From: Armillaria gallica
Taxonomy: Eukaryota > Basidiomycota > Agaricomycetes > Agaricales > Physalacriaceae
Assembly (NCBI GenBank): GCA_037576215.1
Contig: JBANDB010000010.1
Coordinates: 2,294,001-2,358,000, forward strand
Length of the DNA: 64,000 nucleotides
Direction: 5' to 3'
A program made the translations under genes and the position numbers. The notes beneath the pieces are model-generated. The model had not been told where the DNA came from. It did not search any database and saw nothing but the letters and a program-made list of their open reading frames with translations. Positions within the stretch are counted from its first letter, which is position 1, and every line of letters starts with the position of its first letter. Shown here in pieces: positions 42,903 through 54,364 of the stretch.

Positions 42903-43704
42903 AAACTACGTATATTTCAAGCCTCCAAGGTATGTAGCAAAGAGGAATCGGGAAACCTTGAGTTTCGTTTGGAGCAGGGATTATCTACGCGCATATATCG
43001 TGGGTTATATCTTCTATCCATTGAAAGTACCACCGCAGCTTTGTTTGGAGTTCCTTGGTTGATACCCATCAGAACCGGTTTTACGCCTTTGACCTTTCCA
43101 CTTCTTTGATGTTGCACCGCTTTCTCCAGGTGGTCCTCCCAATTTTTATCATTATGGTCTGCCCGACGCTAATAGTCATCAAAAGAAATGGAGACATAGA
43201 CTGGAAGGTCTCAAAAATCCCGGCAGACGGATTGATCTTCATGACGGATAGGTCGACGCAGCGCATTGACCGAAAGATCGGACGTAATGCTGACCGCCGA
43301 ACCGCGTTGCTAGAAACCAAGAGTCATGGATCGATTCATTAAGTCCTCTGGGATATTCAATGACATGTACTGGAGCAGGGAAAACGTTCCGTCCGACTGC
43401 GGAACGGAGAGTCTTACAAGGCGGATATCATCGAGCGCAAGCATTCGCCGGACAGAGTCCCTAGGTGCTCCGACAGATTTCTTCAAGAGTTCCTGTCCTT
43501 CGGCCTAGGGTGTGACTGGTGAGTTTTGGGGCGGTAACCGAACTCTTGGCCGGACAAACATTAAAATGTTCGTAAAATCTGTAACGCTCATCGACGATTC
43601 TGTTCCTGTAATTAGTGTGATAAGGAGAATGAGATTCGAGAGTTCCGGGCAGGACTTTGCAGTCCAACCAAAGTGGTATAATAAAATCTATACGCTCTCC
43701 ACGT
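42903..43704. other. Space between the two MYND genes, with a relic
   Basis: Apart from the MYND-family fragment at about 43060–43345, listed separately, no gene is supported. Plus frames at 43326–43721 lack splice logic. Confidence 0.35.
43060..43345 (-). pseudogene. Fragment of a third MYND-family gene
   Basis: On the minus strand, NAVRRSALRPIFRSMRCVDLS aligns with NTVWRSVLRPMFRSMKHADLS in the intact-looking part of the neighbouring MYND gene (about codon 375). No other part of the gene is recognisable, and the frame ends soon after. This is a truncated duplicate between the two convergent paralogues. Confidence 0.6.
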
Positions 43705-45698
43705 CTATGAAAGATAGGTAAAAACGTCAGATACATCAAGTTGCAGGTCAGCAAAATCCTCTAGCCATTGAAAATGACATAACGGTTCTTTACCGTGGTG
43801 GATGACTGTCAAGACCAGTTTCCCGCCCTCAGCGCCAGTTTTGATCCTTTGCTTCGCCTTCTCTGGCTCAGCTATCCACTCGTCCTCTCTATCAACAGCT
43901 CGATACTTGTAATCATCGAAAGACCCAACGGTGACCTCAGCGGGAAATTTTGTGAAATCTAGGAACACCACTCCCATAGACTGACCTCCGTGGACTTGGG
44001 GATACTCTTCCAGAAGTTCGTCAATGAACTCTTCCTCGTTGTACAGAAATTGTTGAACCACCCAGCAGAGAAACTCGCAGTCTCTGGCAACGGCAATTTC
44101 GGGATACCCTCCTGTTACGTTACGTTAGAATGCCAACGGTGGGCAGTAACAGACAAATCGGGAGAGCATACTTTTTTGCGATTCTGTTGGATCGTACAGA
44201 TAGAGTGGTGAGCGGTATCTTTCTTGTCTCTTTGACAAGCCCTCGAACAAAAATTAAAGCCGCAGGCCGAACATCTGAACAACCGCGCATTCTCGTTTTC
44301 GACGCCAAGGCAATTCTAGGGAAAGTTCAAGGAAAGTTAACAATGAGATAAATACTGAGACGTAGACCAAACTTACAAACGTATTCATACAATACTCGCC
44401 GACTTCATCTTTGTATGAGCATCGGTCGTCCCATCTTTCCCTAAATGCCTCTTCAAGGCGACCCCAATGCTCGATAACGACCTCGTTTGACTCTTCACTT
44501 CGTTGCTCCAAGAAGGATAGATCTGCATGCTTCATCGAGCGAAACATGGGTCGCAGTACAGACCGCCAAACTGTGTTAACAGCGAGAAGGTTCAGGAGAG
44601 CGCAAATCGCCTGGTCGAGTTCCCGGGGGTAGTGGATAGTATGGGTTCTGGCAGTGAACCATGCAAGCGACACAATCAGCCGGTTTTCCAGGGCTTGAGT
44701 GATCCACTCCGGACCATCGATCAGTACCCCAGCTAAATAACCGAAAGAAAGGATGAGCGGCTTCGCCGCGAGATGCATGTCTTCGGGGTGCTTATCAAGG
44801 TACCGACGGGAAAATGTGATGAGTTTGCAGACCCACGGTATGGACTTCATCAGTAGATATTCGAGTCGAAGATCACCCTTGCCAACGAATTGAATAAACA
44901 TGAGATTATAGGTCAACAACGCCCAAGGCACAGGCGTTGGACAGTCCTGAACGCAAGAGATGATACGGGTGAGACAGCCCATCAATCGGGACGTTGGGAA
45001 AGTGCTGAACGTGCGAGATACATCTCCGAACATGACTCGGTTTTTAGAATCCATCCATTTTTTGGCCGCCTGAGTGAGAAGGCTGGCAACCTGGATTCCA
45101 TTCTCGACCGTCACCATCCAAGCCTGAGTTAGACTGGACAACAAACGTGGGGCGAACTGGGCGAGTGACCTTTTCACCTCGTCGAGCTCAAGAGCCCGGA
45201 GAAGAAACCGCACGCAGTTGCATGCGGCACTGTCAATGTACTTTGCGTATTCATGATTCGATATCATGATACCGGCGTGCTCCAGTATGACTTGGTCAAG
45301 GAAGTACATACTCCATGGAATGAGTCGTGGCCAAAAGGTCGTGACTCTCTTACGAAGCTGCTGATCCGTCCTGAACGATGGACTTTCTGTGATAATCCTA
45401 TAAATACCGCACATGCAGGCATCGATAATGTGGAGAGCCGGCGTATGTAACCAAGGGTCGAACCCCTCGGGAACCGGCGTTTTAGCGAGCTGGAGATCGA
45501 CAAGTGATAACATTCGATGAGCATTGATCGGATTTCTGACAGCTTCATCTAGAACTTGAAGAACTTGAGCGTCATCGAGAGGAAAAGGATAGCGGCTCTG
45601 CGAATTTCTGACTGGCAGACGGGACCTCCGCTGGACACAAAAGTTGGAGTTATTATTTCTTTTGAATTCCGGAATCAACGTACCGCTCTACGATTCAT
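43705..45698 (-). pseudogene. MYND-finger paralogue with a frame break at an A-run
   Basis: Exons 45698–45684 (MNRRA), 45630–44377, 44315–44172 and 44111–43705. The first three close in frame. They hold a helical N-terminal region (~420 aa) and a MYND finger (CMNTFNC ... CSAC ... CSRACQRDKKDTAHHSIC) split by an intron just after the first Cys, as in the paralogue at 40992–42902. The fourth exon is clearly coding (PEIAVARDCEF ... LCHFQWLEDFADLQ) and aligns with the partner's IPPSPRDLEF start, but it is one nucleotide out of phase. The preceding exon ends in AAAAAA (44172–44177) next to the donor; one further A would restore phase. Either a homopolymer sequencing error or a real frameshift. Confidence 0.8.
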
Positions 45699-46621
45699 AG
45701 TCTATTGGATACTTATACTTCCAATGCACTTTTCTTGATGGTAGTAGAGGAAAGCGACAACATCCGACACGTGTCACTGAAAATTAATTTGAATTTGTAA
45801 ATTTACGATCATGCAGAGAGGTGACAAGGAAGGATGGGTTGCGTAATGAACTCGGAATCGGACATTCGTATATGCCAATGAATATTGCATGGCATACCTT
45901 GATCAGTCCCACCGAACATGAGACGCTTGTCCAAAGGACGTGGCAATACAGCACGCCGCCGAAGCGAATCAGCTCATCTCCTTAGTAGTGCATCAGTCTA
46001 CATGACAGAAACTAGGTTCAATTCCTATTGGGAGAATTCGCATCAAGTGAAAGGAATCCTTTCACTTCTTCATACCAAGCTTGAGAAGCCAACTCCCAAC
46101 GAGAACATATGACAATGAGGTCCGAGTCTCTCAGTTGTTTTGTTGCAAGTAATCCGATGAACAACAAACAAAACCACTGTTGTGTTGAACGCCAGCACAA
46201 ACCTTAGTGGCTGCCTAGTGGTCCGTATTAAACACACCGTCCTGGACTATGAACGAAAACATTGACAGCGGCACTTCTCGATGCCTCATACATCCGGATG
46301 GGATTCGAAACCACTCCTGTAGCATCAGAAGACGGGGCACTACCAGAGGTTCCTCAGTATGAAGACATGTGACGCATGTAGAATCGTCCTAATCCCGGGG
46401 ACAAACTTACCAGTGGAGCTGGAGCCCATGAATGAGAAGGAAATTATATCCAGATGTCGGATTCGTGCGTTGAAGAATGACTTTGATAATCTCCAGCAGT
46501 CAAACAGTTCACACCCGTCAGGGAAGTCATAAACAGAATATGCGAGGATGGGAAACTCAGCAGACCAAGTTCCGAGATCAATTCGCGGTAACAATCCGCA
46601 GTTCAAGCTAGATTGACTTGA
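45699..46621. other. Intergenic region
   Basis: No supportable gene. An 88-codon minus frame at 46340–46606 has no ATG–splice model. The region separates the start of the minus-strand MYND gene from the 3' end of the P450 pseudogene. Confidence 0.35.
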
Positions 46622-48472
46622 CTATTGATAGTCCCGAGCGGTAGCGTGTAAATGTCGGCCGCAAAATGTAGGCAAAAAGTGACACCGGAAAGATAGATCT
46701 TCCATACTGTACAAGAGATTCAGCGACGACAAATAGGAAATAACGGAGGAAATGACAGACCTCGTCTGGTATATCTCCATATCAAGCTTTCGCAAAAGGT
46801 TCCCGAATACGAGATACAGTTCACACCATGCAAGACTGAAGACGAGACGAACATAAGCCTTAATACTGCGCGCCATTAAACCACTCACTTCATACCCAAA
46901 CACGCGCGAGGGCCTTTTGATAACGGCACGAGGTACCTATCCAACGACGGAGAATCCCACCGATCAGGGTTGAAGACCTCTGGCTCGGGAAAGATCTCCT
47001 TGTTCATCAAGATGAAAAAATTTCCCATCCCAACGACGGTCTAGTACGAGTGTTTAGTAGCGAATAATTTTGGTTGAGAAAAGAGCCTCACCCTGGCAGG
47101 AACTGAAATGCCATCAATATCCATATCGGCGCATAGCACCCTCGGAAGGGGAACCGGAACACCGATACTCATCCTCAGCGACTCTTTCACTACCCCAGTC
47201 TGTTTAATGAATACATTTTGTCGGTGTGAAATGGGCGGCAAACGCATACCAGGTAGGTCAGTTTCTCGAGAGAATCATATGGAATGGGTGATTCCTTTTC
47301 CGGCCATATAGCCTTAAACTCTGCAACGAGCTTTGCTCGGACCGAAGGGTCGTTGAGAACATGGAAGAAACGCATAGTCATCGCATTACTAGTGGTATCC
47401 GTCCCCGCAATGAGGAACGTTTGCGCCTGGTAGGAGACACATTTCCCTCCCGAAAAGCATGATGGCAGAACGTACGTATCTCCTCCAATAAAGACTTCCT
47501 CGACGGCCTATCTCCATCGTCCGCCAACAGACGATGATAAATTGTGCCATGGACCGTCTCGAGCACCCCAGGATCAGCCAAGATCTTGTCGATCTGCTTT
47601 CCAAGTACCTTCTGCAAGCTGAAGAAGCCTACTGCATCCGGGTTCATCATCCTCGTGACGCCTTCGGGGAGGTAGTGCATAAATCTGAGGACAAGAAAGT
47701 GACGCACGGTGGTCATCGTGCTTGTAATAGTCTCCATGCCCAAGAGCATGGGACGAGCGAAGCCCGGGGAATGGAGCGCATCAAAGGATTGGGCGTAGCA
47801 GTACGCGGCGATTATGTCCATAGACGTGGCTTTGAACGCTTGGTGTAGGTCGACTGGCTTATCACGGTATTCGTCGGTAATGATATCCATCAGCGTATTG
47901 ATCTTTCAAACACTGTTAACGGCCAATAGCGCCATAAAGCAGACACACCTTCTCCTGGATGATGCTCTCCAGTCTGAGAATCGATCGACGTGAGAATAGG
48001 GGGTTGAGGATATCGCGTCTCTTCTTCGCTAATGCAGGATCGGTGAATCCTACCACGGATTCATCGATATTGAAGCACCAGTAATAGTTCGGGTCTTTGA
48101 TGACCTTCGCCTGAGTGGAATATATAGAGAAATATGCCTGTGGAGTGCTGAAGTGTAGCTTAGAAGGGTACCGATGAGTCTTTTTGAATTATTACAGGTA
48201 ACGACAAGCAACTAACCTCATCGGGGGCTATTCAGACCACTGGACCTACAGTTGCACAGCATCTAGCAATTTAACCGCCGAGATTGAACCGCCTCACCAT
48301 AAATCTGATGCAGTCGCTCCAATTGCTCGACAAGCATCCTATCTCGAATTGTCTCCCAATAAGCTACATACCACGACGTGAGCGCAGCCATTTTCGGTCC
48401 GGGAAATATTCTCAGGGGATGAGATAGAATGTGATAGATGCACCAAATCACTGCTGCAGCGAGTGAAAACAT
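46622..48472 (-). pseudogene. Cytochrome P450, near-complete, two point lesions
   Basis: Nine exons: 48472–48298, 48245–48217, 48158–47949, 47902–47480, 47426–47250, 47199–47092, 47040–46889, 46835–46761, 46706–46622. Total 1434 nt and every phase closes. Features: LAAAVIWCIYHILSHPLR anchor, FPGPKMAALTSWY, the I-helix FLIAGTDTTSN, K-helix KESLR, FNPDRW, haem loop LSKGPRACLG (Cys ~421), and the C-terminus GRHLHATARDYQ. These resemble the trichodiene-oxygenase/benzoate-hydroxylase-like P450s of fungi. Lesion 1: codon 63 is TGA (48234–48232) in YGPVV*IAPDE, where R is invariant in relatives. Lesion 2: the exon 4 donor reads GAG|ATACGT instead of GAG|GTACGT (47479). The different upstream frame (48472–48736) may be an unspliced leader. 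Confidence 0.88.
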
Positions 48473-48899
48473 GTTCGAAGCAGGGAGGTACCCATATCTC
48501 CAAGCTCCAGTTTTATAGTGAATCCTATGAGTCCCATCGTTCGCACTCAGACACTCCACTGGTTCACAGATACGGGAGAAACATCTAAAATAGAGGACGA
48601 AGGTCGCCTGAGTGTGCGCGTGCAGGGAAGTGACGTAAGGCCAGACCATGGCAATGATAGCGTTTCTTTGGATATCCCGGGAAGACTTTCCACTGACATT
48701 GCTCCCAGTTTTCTCCCCGACACTAACATATTTCATAAGCGTTTCAACCAGGCCTGAACGTTTGAACGTTTGAGCGTTACCGTCGAGTCACTCGGGGCGT
48801 TCAGCGTTGAACAGTCAATTGAAACGGGGCTATTGGTCCATTTCGTCTATTTCTCGTTCCCATTGCAACTTTTATCCAAGCGAGAAATAGAATTTCGGC
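48473..48899. other. Upstream region of the P450 pseudogene
   Basis: The P450 frame stays open upstream to 48736, but the sequence there does not look like a membrane anchor. A further first exon could exist. No other feature. Confidence 0.35.
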
Positions 48900-49825
48900 G
48901 CCACCTTTCATCCTACAACTCTGACAGGGAATGAGCAGTACTTGCACACGGACCGAAAACTCCCGAGAGGCCCGCACCGGATGGGTGATGGTAGGAGAAA
49001 AAGCCGGAAGACTGTACAGGGGCCCACGTGTCTTGCCATGACCTTCCGGCCCGCGCTAGCGGCCATCATTCCTCTGTCCAACTCCTCCTCAACTCCTTCA
49101 ACAGCGAATGCACTTGCAGATCACCTAGCCTCGCGTTCTCAGTACTTGCAACTTCGGCCACCTCCCGCTCCCTTACCTACTTTCTTTACTCTTTTATGCT
49201 CTATTCACCAAATGATGGCTACGTCGAAACAAGTATATCATCGTATTTGCCTTCCGTACTCACTTCTGCTCTGTATTCTAGCCCCGATTTTCGCCCTGAC
49301 ACGACGATGCTGTTGCCCTTCTATGACCAACACACCCCTCCCGACCATCCTTATTTGCGGGCCTCCTCAGCATACTCGGCCTTGGTACAGCTCTATGCGA
49401 GATCAGATCAGCTGGACACGACATACACACGATTCCGGCGTTGAGGAAACGTATCCCCCATGTGCGTCAGTGGATGCGACGCACTGGAAACTGTCCATCA
49501 CGTCTTTCTGTCGTGTCCTGTGTATCACGCTTTCCGCCAACATACCACACAGTCCCTGATTACGGAGATGTCCCGTATCCTAGACTCTGCAGAGGTACCG
49601 CTGCTTATTTGCAGGTCCTGTCTTCAGGTCATCCGACGTCTCTTTGAAGATGGCCCCAGTTGGCCCCAATCATTGTCTCACTTCTACCTCGGTCTAATAC
49701 CACCTTTGCCCGCACTTACAGGTTTAACGGGAGCAAAAACAAGTCGTCTGTTGGTGCGCATCGCCCACACCTGGCACACATCATGCATTCGTCTGGCTGG
49801 CAGGATTTGGGCAGAGTATAGGTGA
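48900..49825 (+). pseudogene. Non-LTR retrotransposon (LINE) 3' relic
   Basis: At 48935–49037 one frame reads RTGWVMVGEKAGRLYRGPRV, resembling the start of a LINE RNase H. From 49028 another frame runs to 49825 with a single TGA at 49442–49444 (TTYTRFRR*GNVSPM). It ends in the zinc-knuckle-like region found at the C-terminus of fungal LINE pol (CVSGCDALETVHHVFLSCPVY). Most of RT and the endonuclease are absent, so this is a 5'-truncated, internally deleted copy. The TGA replaces a CGA-type codon, as in two other frames in this window. Confidence 0.7.
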
Positions 49826-52650
49826 AGGGTACGTCCGGCTCCATCAAAAAAGAAAACAACACCGTAGCCATTGAACTACCTTCCTTTTTGTCTCCCATCT
49901 TATTGTCTTGACTGTCGCCCTTGATACGTGTGCTATTACTTACAAAGAGCTACCGAGGTTAGTCTCTCGTAGACAGACGCAACATACATGACTACGGTGG
50001 GGGTGAGGTTGTAGTGAGTGTATGGAGTCTGTTGCTTAAATAGGCTATCTACCGTTCAACTCAGTTATTACAAATCTGATGGGATTCCGGCAATGGATAA
50101 ATCTTGTATTACAGGGTCTTGGGACGCGTAGTAAACTAAGGAGAAGCAGGATATATATTGTTCAAAGTGTATGGTGATGTCAAATAAAACAATTATGGAG
50201 GGAAAGCGAAGCAAGCAGTATTTTCTGTCGAAACGCGGTAGCCGGCTTGAATTCGGCAAGCCAAACTTGCCGCCGGTAAGCTCAAAACCTAATCGATTTG
50301 GCGCGGTGCCGACGCAAGGCCATCAAATTATATAAGGCTTTGTCATAACGCCCTTGAACGGCAACCCCCCCGCGTTAAACAATAGACTATACCGAGGTAG
50401 ATTAGTTTGCGCTTATTTACCTGAGCTGTATCAGCAGAGGTGGCCAATAAATCCAGTTTTCCAGTTTTGTCATTTCCCGTTCCCGTTTTGCATTCTCGGT
50501 CACGTCGATACTATTACTTTGAACTGACATTCAGATGAAAATTTATCAAACCACACGCAGCAAGGCCAAAAGGTCCAGATTTGCTTCGAAAAAATAGTTC
50601 AACCCGGCGCGCTTTGTATTTTTGTCCTGAGCCGAGTTTCCCTTTTCTTGAGTTCCATAGGCTCTTAGTCGATTTCTCCCAAATTTTGGTCGTGTTCTGA
50701 TATTCTTATTCCTCCGTTCGGGAACTGAATCGTCGAGGCAGCCCCCTACCTTATAAGAATGTCTCCATGAAAGCATCAGAGGATAATACTCTGCTGAGAC
50801 ATAAAGTAAACTTGGCTTTCTCATATTATTTGAGATCAGTTGGCCCCTGGAGGCGGGTCGCTCGCAGCTTCATTTTTATTCATCGTTCTCGCGCTCCTCT
50901 CGGTTCAAAATCACTACCCCGCGTCAACCTCTTTAGAGGGGGCTCATCAGCTAAGAAAACCAAGCTTGCGAAGTCGACTGGTTAGTGCGTACGCTACGAC
51001 GTAAGTGGGGTTTGACTCCTAACAAGAGCATATGTACGTGTTCTCCATTGGTGCAGGAGTTACGAGTGCCATGCCGCTGTCCTGGGTTCGAATCCCAGGA
51101 ATGCAACAGGGGACCTTATGTGTAGAATAACTTTTTTGCTTGCCTGACGAAAAATACTACATGGCCAGTCCATCGTTCGGTTAACTTCGGTAACGAGAGT
51201 TTGTTCTCTCATATCGACTGATTTCTATATAATTAGAAAAATCATGCACTCAACGGCTTAGTTCATAGGGGAAGTGGAAGCGACATCGATATGGCCATGA
51301 AATGCAAGATACAGAAAATATCTTGCGGTGAACCTCAGGTGGTAAAGAACTACCACGTCTGACACCGACGCGTCGCTAGGGACCCCGAAGTCGAGCGTCC
51401 TCAAACTGTGAAACTGCGAACAAGACCATTTTCGGTGGTCCTTTATCCTATAGGAGATAAGGAAAGAATGACTTACGAAGGCATTGTGGGCCGTGAGCCG
51501 TGGCTGCCCTTACGACGGCCATTACTTGTCAGCCTGGTGTCAGTAGGGAACGTCTAGTTCTCAGAAAAACACAGATTGCTATCATCATCGCCAGCAGCTG
51601 CGGAATTGCACTGCAAGTCTTCCTGACCGGCCTGGACATTTAGTTTTCTTACATGACGCAAGCATGAGGTAGAGGAAAACAACCCCAGTTTGCTTGTAAT
51701 TTTTTTTTCCAAGCTGCTCCGACAAAAGACGGGGTACTGTCTTCCGAATCGTACGTATGTCTAGCGAGACGTTTTTTGGGAAAATATCAATGGTTTTCCA
51801 ATGAATCAGTCGCAATCGGCATTGAAGGTGACGTGGCTGCGGCACTGCAGCACTGCAGGGCAGCAATCGTTTAGGATAAAAAAGGAAATTGATTTTTGTC
51901 AGCAGCCGTCGGTTGCCGTCGGACCGACGGAGACGTTTCTTTCTGTGCCTCCACCAAACATATCATTCCAATATGGTCCAGTCTTTACTCCGAGTGGTAG
52001 CGCGAAGAAAAAGTACTTAAAGAAACGCCTTGCAAGTATCGCAATAATAATGCCCTCCATCACTCGCACGCCATCATTGGGGTCGCCACAAGGGCAGGTA
52101 CGAATGTAAACCCAAGATTAAGGACCCTGCTTTACGCAGTCAGGGATCCGTCTCTCGAGAGATCGTTTCAACAGTCTTTAGCGTTGGCCAGCACGACGTC
52201 GGGGTTCCCCACGGTGCGTGAATCAATATCCCTGCTGCATCGCTATATGCTGCGGTCCTCGCTCTAATGTTCGTGGGCGACTGCGCAAGGACACTGCCAA
52301 GCTGCCCTGGTTGATACTGATCAACGTTCGTTGCTTATCTACAGATTAGATGATCTTCACTTGCAATGAGGTGTTGCTTCGGCACACTAGATCTGTGAAA
52401 CATTTGCCAGAATAGGACCGAATTTCATCGTCAATGTCCAATACGTAACCTTCCAGTTGGGATACGGTCTGTTTACTCCACATTGAAACATCTGCCAAGG
52501 TACTTCAAGGCTATACGGGACCTCCTAACTGGGCTAACCGACGTTCCGAAGATGTCTATCGTAATTTCTGAGTCATACATAAAGCGCACCTCAATTTTTT
52601 CCATCATCATTCCTTCGCGTCGTCTAAAGTGACTCTAAGGCTCTACGACC
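49826..52650. other. 2.8 kb without a supportable protein gene
   Basis: It contains a TTATATAAGG TATA-like site near 50330, a GC-rich palindrome-like motif (CTTGCCGCCGGTAAG at 50266) related to motifs in the two segmental-duplication copies, and a tRNA-like T-arm at 51082–51098 that I rejected as a tRNA. Scattered frames (51585–51866 minus; 51801–52109 plus) have no further support. Confidence 0.35.
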
Positions 52651-54111
52651 ATGTCCCTATTAGAACATGGTGCGCGTTTTAACAAATTGCTACTTAATGC
52701 TTGCAGCTGACTTTGTTTGATATTTACAGTGCAAACTCTTGCTGCTGAAGTAGACCGGGAAGACTCCCCCTATGGATACATTCCATCGAAAGGCATTGCC
52801 CTCACGTTCATTATCCTATTCGGCATATCCACCCGTGAGCATTGTCACTCCCCAGAATTCTGTATCCGTGGTGCTAAAGACTGTCTTATCAGTGACGCAC
52901 ACGGCTCAGACCATCTATTTCCGCATGTGGTGGGCGTTCCCGACTATCATCCTCGCCGGATGCCTCGAAATCTTGGGATGGAGCGGGAGGTTTTGGTCGA
53001 GTATCTCTCCAGATCTGGGTGATCCTTTTATGATTCAGTGAGTCTATATCTTTCGCTCGTAATTCACCCTCTGATCCAACCGTCGGAATAGAATAACGGC
53101 TACAATCATCGGACCTACACCACTTGTCGCCGCCAATTTTCTCATCCTTGGAGCTATAATTCGTATCCTGGGACCTGCGTATAGTAGATTGAGTCCAAGA
53201 GCGTGTGAGCACCTCTCTTGCGTAGCCATTCCACCTCGCTCACGATGTTCCCTGCTTAGATTCTATAGTATTCGTCAGCTGTGTGCGTACATTTCAATAG
53301 CCCAACCTGCTCGCTGTGCTTATTGATGGATCCCAGGATATTATCTCGCTGGTGATACAAGGCGGCGGCGGTGGTATCGCGTCATCCGCTTCTGACCGCA
53401 ATGACCTCGAAGGTGCCAAGCTAGTGAGAACATGTTTAGTCCTCTGGTGCGCTGATCTGACGATGTTCCATAGGGCAGCAATGTCATGCTTGCCGGTATC
53501 GTCTTCCAGCTTGGTAGGTTCCCGTTCTCTTTTGTCTCAATGTATCCTAATTTATCGTGTCGGTAGTGGTTATCACGTTCTACGCCATCCTCGCTTGTGA
53601 ATTCCTCGTCCGCTACACGCATAACCGCCCCGTTTCAAGACTATTCGCACGCAAGAAACGGAGCGACTCCCTGGTGACCCTCTCTTCACCCAATACCCCA
53701 CGTGGATTCATGGATACGAAAATAAAAATCATGATCATCGCGCTCGCATTCAATACCCTGTGTCTATTCATTCGGTACGCTTCATTGACTCTCATCACGT
53801 TCGTGTCACGGCCTTATATCTATCATTTTACAGTGCAATCTATCGGACAATCGAACTCGCCGACGGATGGAACGGAAGGATCATTCTCACAGAGGTCTAC
53901 TTCAGTATGTTGCGCCGTTTTGATCAAAGCGTCGTTTCTTGACTGATTATCACGACTCTCAGATGTTCTCGATGGGGCCATGGTGGTCTTGGCTATTTAC
54001 ACGCTAAACTTTGCGCACCCTGGCGTTCTGATTGGGCGGACCATGGGAAGAAACCGCAGTGCCGTAGACGCAGAGAAGAACGACAGCGCGCTTGAGCTTG
54101 GCAGATCGTAA
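52651..54111 (+). CDS. RTA1-like membrane protein, 319 aa, intact
   Basis: Ten exons: 52651–52669, 52730–52834, 52893–53037, 53092–53204, 53260–53282, 53337–53423, 53474–53513, 53567–53774, 53834–53904, 53963–54111. Total 960 nt, all phases close. It belongs to the RTA1-like family (Rta1/Rsb1/Rtm1), seven-helix plasma-membrane proteins linked to lipid-asymmetry control and resistance to toxic compounds in yeasts. Signatures: DSPYGYIPSKGIALTFIILFG; YFRMWWAFPTIILAGCLEI; NFLILGAIIRILGPAYSRLSP; FVSCDIISLVIQGGGGGIAS; AGIVFQL; FIRAIYRTIELADGWNG; ETEVYF-type EVYFNVLDGAMVVLAIYTLNFAHPG. The tail is charged. Introns are 47–60 nt. Donor choice at 53205 (T|GTGAGC rather than GC|GTGTGA) is fixed by the frame. 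Confidence 0.92.
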
Positions 54112-54273
54112 AATATAGACTGGTTGATGAGTATTTATTTCACGGACCCGTAGGCTTCTTCTGTAGCTTTAGTTAGAGACGCACAGGCTATATTATTAAC
54201 GTTTCATTCCGTGGCTGGGCGGTATACTCGTATATGCTCCTTTTAAGGGTCAAAGTTTGTACCCAGCAACGTG

Positions 54274-54364
54274 TGCCCCATGGCTGAGTTGGTTACAGCG
54301 TCCGACTGTTATCAGTCATTGAGTTGCAATCGGAAGGTCGAGAGTTCGAGCCTCTCTGGGGCAG
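54274..54364 (+). tRNA. tRNA-Asn (GTT) with a 17-nt intron
   Basis: Acceptor stem TGCCCCA (54274–54280) pairs with TGGGGCA (54357–54363). The D-arm contains GGCTGAGTTGGTTACAGC. Anticodon stem TCCGA (54301–54305) pairs with TCGGA (54330–54334). The loop CTGTTA-A holds anticodon GTT at 54308–54310, interrupted after position 37 by an intron (54312–54328), the usual place for eukaryotic tRNA introns. T-arm GAGAG-TTCGAGC-CTCTC is perfect and supplies the B box. All four stems form, so the gene looks functional. It lies 163 bp after the RTA1-like gene. Confidence 0.9.

Noticed and set aside
51060..51110. tRNA-like sequence with a perfect T-arm (CTGGG-TTCGAAT-CCCAG at 51082–51098)
   Set aside because: No upstream segment gives a 7-bp acceptor stem with GAATGCA, and no plausible D-arm or anticodon arm could be folded; probably a chance B-box or a tRNA relic.
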